NCBI RefSeq assembly: GCF_009857435.1
Contig: NZ_WWCK01000008.1
Coordinates: 1-64,000 of the forward strand
Source: Duganella rivi
GTDB lineage: Bacteria; Pseudomonadota; Gammaproteobacteria; Burkholderiales; Burkholderiaceae_D
DNA: 64,000 nucleotides
Direction: 5' to 3'
Shown here: positions 45,201 through 52,300 of the stretch, piece by piece
Position numbering within the stretch: position 1 is the first letter of the stretch
How the letters are laid out: every line of letters starts with the position of its first letter
Made by a program: the position numbers and the translations under genes
Notes under the pieces: model-generated
Told to the model about the DNA's origin: nothing
The model's input: the letters and a program-made list of their open reading frames with translations, nothing else
Databases searched by the model: none

Positions 45201-46237
45201 ACGGCCTGGCCGGCAATGACACCCTGAGCGGCGGCGACGGCAATGACCTGTACGTGGTCAACGCCGCCGGCGATGTGATTGTCGAGCTGTCCGGCCAGGG
45301 CGCCGACAAGGTTAACGTGGCGTTCACCGCCGCCGGCACCTACGTGCTGAGCGACAACGTGGAGAACGCCAGCGTGACGGCAGCGGCCAGCATTGCCGTC
45401 AATATCACCGGCAATGCGCTGGACAACCTGCTGGTCGGCAACGCCGCCGCCAACACCTTGCTGGGCGGCGACGGCAACGACACGCTCGACGGCGGCGCCG
45501 GCAGCGACAGCCTGGTGGGTGGCACCGGCGACGACCTGTACTGGTTGGACGCAGCCGGCGACAAGGTGGTGGAAGCCGCTGGCGCCGGCATCGACTGCAT
45601 CAACACCTCGCTCGACAGCTACACACTCACCGCCAACGTGGAGAACCTGCTGTACACCAGTGTGAAGAACTTCACCGGTACCGGCAACGAGCTGGCCAAC
45701 ACCATCTGGGGCAATGTCGGTGCGGACGTGCTGAACGGCGCGGGCGGCAACGACACGCTGGTCGGCGGCAGCGGCAACGACAAGCTGACCGGCGGCGCCG
45801 GCGCCGGCGCCGACACTTTCGTGTTCAACAGCTTGCTCGGCAGCGACAGCGTCACCGACTTCACCACCGGCGTTGACGTGGTGCAGCTGGATCTGGAGAT
45901 GCTGCGCATCGGCAACAACGACGCGGCGCTCGATGGCGCGGTGACCCGCAGTGCACCGGGCGGTTTCAACACCCATGCTGAACTGGTGCTGTTCACCCAG
46001 AAGATGGCGTCGGCCAGCACCGCCAATGCGGCCGCTGTGATCGGCTCGGCCAGCAGTGCCTACGCGGTTGGCGAGACGGCCTTGTTTGCCGTCCCGACCA
46101 GCACCGCGACCGTGCTGTACCGCTTCCAGTCGGCCAATAGCGACGCCGTGGTGTCGGCCAGCGAATTGACCGTGGTCGCCACCCTGACCGGCACGCCAAC
46201 GACAGCCTTGAACGACTACGCACCGGCGAGTTCTTAA
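36257..46237 (+). CDS. Giant RTX-like repeat protein 1
   Basis: A protein of 3326 residues. The GTG at 36257 was chosen because AGAAAG precedes it and gene 3 begins M-S in the same relative position; a TTG at 36230 is in frame but has no ribosome site. Residues 10-1010 hold G-G-x-G-x-D nonapeptides plus four modules of the form D-F-x-x-G-x-G-G-D-x-I-D-L...G-G-N-P-F...L-T-A-D-N-F (starting near 171, 443, 692 and 922). From 1131 to 2919 a super-module of about 294 residues recurs seven times. The last 145 residues are non-repetitive (L-V-L-F-T-Q-K-M...L-T-G-T-P-T-T-A-L-N-D-Y) and nearly identical in gene 2. There is no Sec signal, so type I secretion is likely. Predicted to be a calcium-folded secreted or surface protein; function unknown. 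Confidence 0.88.
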   Translation: MSTAVATSFANTILGSDGNDTLIGTDLDDFITGGNGADSINGGKGTDSLDGGDGNDTLSAQGDATMIGGNGNDALSTTGGNKLLDGGDGNDSFLVQTISGGNVLALGGAGADKFNLHTSQLSAQGAIQLDGGDGDDLFNLNLSGTSPISYSFTGGAGADLYKIVKYSAGVSFRIEDFQTGSGADADRIDITELVRIMLSSGGYRGGNPFSADVGYFRLVQDGADTQLQFDQDGPASSYYGYRVLATFANVKATDLTSYNFTPYTLPDGAAGPGQLLEGTDAADRLNGSLFADTINGGAGNDTLSGDYGDDVLSGGDGNDYLSDYSGTSTLHGGAGADSLQGSGLVYGEDGNDIIDIGTGVFDGGAGDDWFKGGGGDAVTLLGGLGNDRFSLTSFGYTGLAADGGEGDDVFIIGQSGGSGGRGSLTGGAGSDTYRLETSTIYARLEVTDFTAGAGGDSIDLSYLLDLATSNGAYHGGNPFAANGGLFRLEQRGADTVLQYTAQNSVRDLITLKNVLASQLTADNFTGGLSPDGSAIAGVKLTGTSGSDTLAGTNYDDRLEGGAGADSLSGKAGNDLLLGGDESGAGDTLDGGEGDDTLDGGNGDDSLQGGAGNDSVSGGLGNDTLADSGGNGLLDGGAGNDVFELFGGHGALTIAGGSGDDLVIMDRAGSASSVIAAGGEGSDTYRLASSYGLKISDFATGAGGDRLDLTALLENADFNGYLGGNPFAADQPLFRLVQSGADTLVQCCALSNGVPNTSSYYTVATLSNVRAASLTADNFVGRINPNGAYTPGTRITGGAGDDNLGGTHFDDTLAGGAGNDSLTASRGSDVLDGGDGDDNLRLASPGGKLTATGGAGNDSFLITDSNVYNSSTRTLLADGGSGDDYFNLDMGGTGKYASTLVGGAGHDYYHLDGAHWGDSATVRDSYVVQDFTAGPGGDRIDLSELLAHSANIFTYLGGNPFVDGTLQLVQQGKDTLLQMHAGGDPKAAWVTLLRLQGVQASSLTADNFAQGLDPRGGSVAGSLIEQANNGLWQGGLFNDTLLGSQSVARMNGGGGDDLIKVSGNLHDVTLSGENGNDTLLGDLGGEVFWGGAGHDSMNGGAGDDVFVAGSGKDTVEGGTGNDVLQVSASFAGFTVTRTDAVYTTLTDASGNSIKFNGIEMFKFNGVEMTLAQVLSQLQANSPSANNDYIEGDSGSNTLNGLAGSDTLAGGAGDDTYVIDTLGDTIIENAGEGRDLVQVALASAGTYVLAANVENATVTAAANIAVNLTGNDLDNALIGNAAANTLTGGAGNDTLDGAAGADKLIGGAGDDTYVVDNAGDVVTELAGEGADTVRTTLSTLTLAANVEHLVYTGAATFAGTGNALNNVISGGDQDDKLDGGAGNDKLLGGLGNDSLVGGLGNDSFIGVVGKDTIDGGDGNDMLQGLDIFENYTITRPNATDTVLTDKAGNVTTVRNVEFFEFINISKNLAELQFGVVSVGNDTLAGGDGNDSLDGLAGADVMIGGKGDDIYVIDNPGDTIIENGDEGNDLAQVALTSAGTYVLGSNVENAIVTAVASVAVHLTGNGMSNQLTGNAAANTLIGGAGDDTLNGGAGADKLIGGAGDDAYVVDNSGDTITEAAGEGTDSVSTSLASYTLGANLETLAYTGSAAFTGTGNALNNIITGGSGDKGNKLDGGAGNDKLSGGIGNDSLIGGLGNDTFVGAAGKDTIDGGDGTDLLQGLGDVQNYTVSRPNATDTVLTDKAGNVITVRNVEFFEFANISKNLGELQFNIASVGNDTLTGGDGNDSINGQAGADVMIGGKGNDTYVIDNVGDTIVENGDEGTDLAQVALASAGTYVLGSNVENATVTAAASVAVSLTGNSMSNQLTGNAAANTLTGGAGDDTLDGGAGADKLIGGVGHDIYLVDNSGDVVTEGANEGYDTVRTTLSSLTLAANVEYMEYTGKGAFTGTGNALDNLITGGDGDNKLDGGAGNDALTGGHGNDSLLGGLGDDLLVITDGKDTADGGAGTDRLILSYLQDAYQVTRPSLTDTVLTDRYGNSVTVRNVEKVLFGDGSSVSMADLQQNIASPGNDYLTGTTGKDTINGGAGVDTLEGYAGDDLYTIGDKSSVIIEKANEGIDTVQVALSAAGTYQLAANVENATVTAAAGIAVNLTGNELANQLTGNAAANILIGGAGNDTLDGGAGADKMSGGTGDDDYYVSDAGDVVTELAGEGKDFVFTSLSTYALTPNVEVLLYTGSGAFTGTGNAENNVIVGGNGGAKLDGLAGNDLLSGGLGSDSLQGGLGDDTMLASLGKDTIDGGAGEDLLSQLDSFENYKVVRVNATDTLLTHVSGATTLVRNVENFNFNGTSMTLAEVQDNSASGGADTINGTDGNDLLDGGAGNDVLIGGLGDDTYVLSAPGDVVAELAGEGYDGVQLAFTAAGTYNLAANVEFATVTAAAGVAVSVTGNALDNYLTGNAAANTLSGGSGNDTLNGGAGNDTLIGGSGDDEYSVSEAGDVVKENANEGYDKVFTSTATYTLSANVEEVVFVGKGAFSGIGNDGNNRLFAGSSSGAKLDGGAGSDTLIGNSANDSLIGGAGDDWFQASAGKDTVDGGAGIDGLFNLGKFEDYTISRPNATDTVLTDKAGNVYSTRGVENFYFANEVVKTLAQLQENVATIGNDLLGGTDGNDTLDGGTGADTLAGGLGDDVYIIDNAGDVITEAVDAGYDIVNVGLGSGAYAMAANVEEAYITSVSGAVNITGNSLDNYITGNAGANKLSGGDGDDTLNGGAGNDTLSGGAGNDHLVGGVGIDNMAGGMGNDVYYVDTVGDLVVEAAGEGIDLVYLLQDAAKQAYTLPANVENLLFKSSGAFRATGNALDNIINSHTSSGAVIDGAAGNDTLYGGVGNDSLLGGIGDDELRGGTGIDIIDGGAGNDSAWLTGALGDYMIGRPNATDLVLTDRNGNVTTVRNVESLHFADTTLAPGALTDNVATTGADVLHGSDGNDTIDGLAGNDTLSGGDGNDLYVVNAAGDVIVELSGQGADKVNVAFTAAGTYVLSDNVENASVTAAASIAVNITGNALDNLLVGNAAANTLLGGDGNDTLDGGAGSDSLVGGTGDDLYWLDAAGDKVVEAAGAGIDCINTSLDSYTLTANVENLLYTSVKNFTGTGNELANTIWGNVGADVLNGAGGNDTLVGGSGNDKLTGGAGAGADTFVFNSLLGSDSVTDFTTGVDVVQLDLEMLRIGNNDAALDGAVTRSAPGGFNTHAELVLFTQKMASASTANAAAVIGSASSAYAVGETALFAVPTSTATVLYRFQSANSDAVVSASELTVVATLTGTPTTALNDYAPASS
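36770..39300 (+). repeat. Four tandem T1SS-like modules in giant gene 1
   Basis: Four copies, about 750 bp apart, encode a segment of about 95 residues: D-F-x-x-G-x-G-G-D-x-I-D-L-x-x-L-L, then Y-x-G-G-N-P-F, then R-L-V-Q-x-G-x-D-T-x-L-Q, then L-x-x-V-x-A-x-x-L-T-A-D-N-F. Copies begin near 36770, 37585, 38332 and 39022. The pattern resembles the C-terminal module of type I secreted RTX proteins, but here it sits in the first third of the protein. One divergent copy is present near the N-terminus of giant protein 2 (about 46763-47030). Confidence 0.7.
39650..45990 (+). repeat. Seven super-modules (about 882 bp) in giant gene 1
   Basis: The marker block Y-x-I-T-R-P-N-A-T-D-T-V-L-T-D starts at 39650, 40541, 41426, 42305, 43187, 44069 and 45014. 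Spacings are 297, 295, 293, 294, 294 and 315 codons. Between markers run V-R-N-V-E-x-F, then two blocks of RTX nonapeptides with V-E-N-A-T-V-T-A-A-A and Y-T-L-x-A-N-V-E inserts. Confidence 0.85.
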
Positions 46238-46277
46238 TTTTTATGTAATTGTAAGGAATGGATAGCCTTTTCCTTTT

Positions 46278-46382
46278 GGCAATGTGGTAGCATCACGCGT
46301 TGACAAAAATGCAGGTAAATATTCTTTTGAGCAAGGTACTTACTGCAGCTTCTAACACTATCGAGAAACGACGGAATATCAC
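46278..46382 (+). promoter_or_regulatory. Leader of giant gene 2 with 19-codon upstream frame
   Basis: The first 56 bp are homologous to the start region of giant gene 1. The position equivalent to that gene's GTG start is a TTG at 46327, which opens a frame of 19 codons (M-S-K-V-L-T-A-A-S-N-T-I-E-K-R-R-N-I-T). Its TGA overlaps the ATG of gene 2 as ATGA. It resembles the gene 1 N-terminus (M-S-T-A-V-A-T-S-F-A-N-T-I). It is either a frameshifted remnant of the old N-terminus or a translated leader. Confidence 0.4.
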
Positions 46383-49300
46383 ATGACCATGAACATCACC
46401 AACGGCATCAACCTGGACGGCACTAGCGGCGACGACAGCCTGGTCGGCACCGACGGCAATGACACCTTGAACGGCTCGGACGGCAAGGACGTGCTGGAGG
46501 GCGGCGCCGGCGACGACCTGTTCGTTTCCAGCTCCAGCAATGTCTCGTACAACCAGGTGACGATGATCGGTGGCGAGGGTGATGACGTATTCCACGTGGT
46601 GCGGGTGGATAGCCCGGCCAACAGTGTCTACATCGAGGGCGGCGCCGGCAACGACTTGATCGATCTCGATATCAGCGGCGCCGGCGTGACGGTGGCCGTA
46701 TTGAACGGCGGCGAGGGCCAGGACACCTACAAGCTGCACTACTACGCCGACCCGCAGTACGCCGATATCCGCGACTTCGAAGCTGGCGACGGCGGCGATC
46801 GCCTCGACATCACCGACCTGGTGCAGCACGCCGCCAGCGCCACCGGCTACTCGGCAAGTGAGCTGATCGAAAAAGGCTATGTGCGCTTTATCCAGAACGA
46901 GTTCACCGGCGACGCCACCAACGTTGTGTTCGACCCGGACGGCAATGCCGACGGTAGCAACGGCAGCATCTTTGCGGTGCTAGCCAACACCAAGGCCGGC
47001 GACCTGAGCGCGGCCAACCTGTACATCGCCGGCGAGTCCAAGACCGGCACCGCCGGCAGCGATACCCTGAGCGGCGGCGTCGGCGACGACACGCTGGACG
47101 GCGGTGCCGGCGCGGACAAGCTGTCCGGCGGCAAGGGCGACGATGTCTACTACGTGGACGCCACCGGCGACACGGTGGTCGAGCTGGCCAACGAAGGCAA
47201 CGACACGGTCTACACCAGCTTGTCCAGCTACACGCTGGGCAACAACGTCGAGAACCTGCATTACACCGGCGAGTCCGCCTTCACCGGCAACGGCAATGCG
47301 CTGGCCAACGCCATCTACGGCGGCAATAGCGGCAACAAGATCGATGGCGGCGCGGGCAATGACCTGCTCAGCGGCGGCAACGGCAATGACAGCATGCAGG
47401 GCGGCGCCGGCGACGACGTCATCATCAACATCGGCCTGGGCAAGGACACCGTGGACGGCGGCGACGGCGCCGACGCGGTGTCGGTGAGCGGCCACTTTGC
47501 CGATTACACGGTAGTGCGCACCAACACCGGCGACACCACGCTGACCGACACCGACGGCAATATCATCACCCTGCGCAACATCGAGCAAGTGCAATTTGCC
47601 GGCGAGGTCGTCAAGACCATGTCGGCGCTGTGGGGCAACAAGGCCACTGCATTCAACGACGCGCTGGAAGGCACCGACGGCAACGACACGCTGGACGGCC
47701 TGGCCGGCGCCGATACCATGACCGGCGGCCTCGGCGACGATACCTACGTGGTGGACTCGGTGGGCGACAAGGTGGTCGAGGCGGCCAACGGCGGCACCGA
47801 CACGGTCAAGGTCGCGCTGGCAGGCGCGGCCACCTACGTGATGGCCGACAACGTCGAGAACGCGGTCGTGGTACCGGGCGCTTCGTCCGCCGTGGCCGCG
47901 GTCAACGTCACCGGCAATGCCGGCAACAACAGCCTTACCGGCAACGGCGCCGCCAACATCCTGCTCGGCGGCGCCGGCAACGACACGCTGGACGGCGGCG
48001 CCGGCAACGACAAGCTGACCGGCGGCACCGGCAACGACACCTACGTGGTCGACGCGACGGGCGACGTCATCACCGAGCTGGCCAACGAGGGCACCGACAC
48101 CGTGGTCACCACGCTGGCCACCTACACGCTGGCGGCCAACTTCGAGAACCTGGTCCACACCGGCAGCAGCAACTTTATCGGCCTCGGCAACGCGCTTGAC
48201 AATGTCCTCACCGGCGGCAGCGGCAAGGACAGCCTGCAAGGCGGCCTCGGCAACGACACCCTGATCGGCGGCGGCGGCAGCGACACGCTGGACGGCGGCG
48301 CCGGCACCGACGTGATCCAGGGACTGGGCAATTTCAGCGAGTACGCAGTCACCCGCCCTAACCAGACCGATACCGTGCTGACCCACACCGACGGCACCGT
48401 GATCACCGTGCGCGGCGTGGAGAGCTTCGTGTTCGACGGCATCACCATGACGCTGGCACAGGTGCACGACAACGTCGGCAGCCCGGGCAACGACGCGCTG
48501 CACGGCGACGGCGGCAATAACCTGCTGGACGGCGGCGCTGGCGTCGATACCCTGAGCGGCGGCGCTGGCGACGACCGCTACGTGGTCGACAACGCCGGCG
48601 ACGTGGTGGTGGAAGAAGCTGACGGCGGCACTGATACCGTGCAGGTGGCGTTGGCCTCGGCTGGCACCTACGTGTTGCCGGCCAATGTGGAAAACGCCAC
48701 GGTGACGGCCGCAGCAGCAGTGGCCGCCAATATCACCGGCAATGAACTGGACAACAAGCTGACCGGCAACGCCGCCGCCAACACCTTGAGCGGCGGCGCC
48801 GGCAACGACACGCTGGACGGCGGCGCGGGCGCGGACAAGCTGGCCGGCGGTACCGGCAACGACACCTACTACGTTGACAACAGCAGCGACGTGGTAACCG
48901 AGCTGGCCGGCGAAGGCAGCGACACCGTGATCACCACGCTGGCCACCTACACGCTGGCCGCCAACGTGGAAAACCTGGTGTACAACGGCAGCGCCGCATT
49001 TACCGGCACCGGCAACGCGCTGGCCAATGATTTCACCCTGGGCAGCAAGGGCGGCAAGCTGGATGGCGGCGACGGCAACGACACGCTGCACGTCCTCGGC
49101 AACATCGCCGATTACACCATCAGCCGCAGCAGCGCGCTGGACACCGTGTTGACCGGCAAGGGCGACCAGGCCGGTATCGTCTACACCGTGCGCAGCGTGG
49201 AGAGCATCGTGTTTGCCAACGGCACCCGCACGCTGGACCAGTTGCTGGACAACCAGGCCACGCCGTTCAACGACAAGCTGCATGGCAGCGAAGGCAATGA

Positions 49301-52300
49301 CCTGCTCAACGGCGGCGCGGGCAGCGACACCATGGCCGGCGGTGCCGGCGACGACACCTACGTGGTGGACGTGGCGGGCGATGTGATTACCGAGCTGGAG
49401 AATGAAGGCGTGGACACGGTGAACGTCGCGTTCAGCGCCGCCGGCACTTACGTGCTGGGCGATAACATCGAGCATGCCACCGTGACGGCGCCGTTCTCGG
49501 TGGCCGCCAACATCACCGGCAACGCGCTGGACAACAAGCTGACCGGCAACGCCGGCGTCAACACCCTGATCGGCGGCGCCGGCAACGACACGCTGGACGG
49601 CGGCATCGGTGCGGACAAGCTGGCCGGCGGCACTGGCAACGACACCTACGTGGTCGACAACAGCGGCGACGTGGTCACCGAGCTGGCGGGCGAGGGCACC
49701 GACCTCGTGAAAACTTCGCTGGCCAGCTACACGTTGAGCGCCAACGTCGAGAACCTGACCTACACCACTTCCGGCCCGACCGGCTTCACCGGCATCGGCA
49801 ACGCGCTCGACAACGTGATCCGCGGCGGCGCCGGCTCGGACAGCCTGAGCGGTGGCCTCGGCAACGACACCTTCTACACCGGTGGCGGCGCCAAGGACAC
49901 GGTCGACGGCGGTGACGGCACCGACATCCTGCAAGGCCTCGGCCAGTTCGGCGATTACACCATCTCGCGCCCGAACGCGCTGGACGTGGTGCTGACCGAC
50001 AAGAGCGGCAACACCATCACTACCCGCAGCGTGGAAAGCTTCGTGTTCGCCGACGGCAGCAAGGCGTGGGACGTGGTGGTGGACAACATCACCAGCCCGG
50101 GCAACGACAAGCTGCACGGCGGCGACGGCAACGACAAGCTCGACGGCGGCCTCGGCATCGATACCCTGGCAGGCGGCTTGGGCGACGATACCTACGTCAT
50201 CAGCAACGTCAGCAGCAGTGTGATCGAAGACGAGGACGCCGGCACCGACACGGTGCAAGTTGCCGTGACGGCCGCCGCGACCTACACGCTGGCCGACAAC
50301 GTGGAAAACGCCACTGTCACGGCGGCGGCCGCCATCGCTGTCAACCTGGCCGGTAATGGGCTGGACAACAAACTGACCGGCAATGCGGCCGCCAACACCT
50401 TGAGTGGCGGCGCTGGCAACGACACGCTGGAGGGTGGCGCCGGCGCAGACAAGCTGGCCGGCGGCACCGGCAACGACAGCTATTACGTCGACAATAGCGG
50501 CGACGTGGTGACCGAGCTGGCCGGCGAGGGCAGCGACAGCGTGCTGACCTCGCTCACCAGCTACACACTCGGCGCCAACCTCGAGCACCTGTCCTACCTC
50601 GGCAAGGCCGCCTTCACCGGCACCGGCAATGGGCTGGACAACGCCATCGTTGCCAGCACTGCCGCCGGCGCCAAGCTGGACGGCGGCGCCGGCAACGACA
50701 CGCTGACCGGCAGCGGCGGCAATGACAGCATCATTGGCGGACTGGGCGACGACAGCATCGCCGCGCTGGCCGGCAAGGACACCATCGATGGCGGCGACGG
50801 CAATGACAGCGTCTCGCTGCTGGGCACGCTCGCCAGCTATACCATCACCCGTCCTAACCTGATCGACACCGTGCTGACCGACGCCAGCGGCAACGTCACC
50901 ACCGTGCGCAATGTCGAGACCTTCATCTTCAGCGGCGGCGTCACGCGCACGCTGGCCGCGCTGCAAGACGGCGTCGCCAGCCCCGGCAACGACAAGCTGT
51001 ACGGCGGTGACGGCAACGACACCCTGAACGGTGGCGCCGGCATCGACACCATGGCCGGCGGCGACGGCAACGATACCTACGTGGTCGCCAACCTCAACAG
51101 CGTGGTGCTGGAAGACGTAGGCCAGGGCACGGATCTGGTGCAGGTCGCGCTGACTGCGGCCGGCACTTACGTGCTGGGCGATAACGTGGAAAACGCCACC
51201 GTCACGGCGGCGGCCTCGATTGCCGTCAACCTGACCGGCAACGCGCTGGACAACGCCCTGACCGGCAATGCTGCCGCCAACACCCTGAGCGGCGGCGACG
51301 GCAACGACACGCTGGACGGCGGCGCCGGCAGCGACAAGCTGGTGGGCGGCGAGGGCGACGACGTCTACGTGGTCGACGCCACCGGCGACGTGGTGACTGA
51401 GCTGGCAGGCCAGGGCACGGACCGGGTGGAAACCACGCTGGCCAGCTACACCCTGGCCGACAATCTCGAAGACCTGTCTTACCTCGGCAAGGCGGCCTTC
51501 ACCGGCACCGGCAACGAAGTGGCCAACACCATCAGCGGCGGCAATGGCGGCGCCAAGCTGGACGGCCATGGCGGCGATGACGTGCTGGTCGGCGGCAGCG
51601 GCAACGACAGCATCCTGGGCGGCGCCGGCAGCGACACCATCACGGCCGGCCTCGGCAAGGACACCGTGGACGGCGGCGCCGACAGCGATGTGGTCAACCT
51701 GGGCGGCAACTTCGCGGCCTACAAGATCACCCGCCCGAGCGCCACCGACTTCGTCTTCACCGACACTGCGGGCAACGTCACGACCGTGCGCAACGTCGAG
51801 TCGTTCCACTTTGCCGACGGCGACAAGACGCTGGCGCAATTGCAAGGCATCGTCTCCAGCGCCGGCAACGACAAGCTGCTGGGCACCAGCGGCAATGACA
51901 AGCTGGACGGCGGTGCTGGCGCCGATACCATGATCGGCGGCCTGGGCAACGACACCTACTCGGTTGACAGCACGCTCGACGTGGTCACCGAGGATAGCAA
52001 CGCCGGCACCGACACGGTGCTGGTCGGCTATGTCGGCACCTATGTGCTGGGCGCGAACCTGGAGCACGCCACGGCCACCGGCAGCGGCGCCACCAACTTG
52101 ACCGGCAACGCGCTGGACAACCTGCTGACCGGCAACGGCGCCGCCAACACCCTGAGCGGCGGCGTGGGCGACGACACGCTGGACGGCGGTGCAGCAGCTG
52201 ACAAGCTGATCGGCGGCACCGGCGACGATACCTACGTGGTCGACAATGCCGGCGACGTTGTCACCGAGCTGCTCGACGAGGGCAACGACAGCGTGCAAAC

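Noticed and set aside
46276..46292. A GG-N10-GC sigma54-like pattern upstream of giant gene 2.
   Set aside because: The homologous upstream DNA of genes 1 and 3 does not keep the GC dinucleotide at the right distance.
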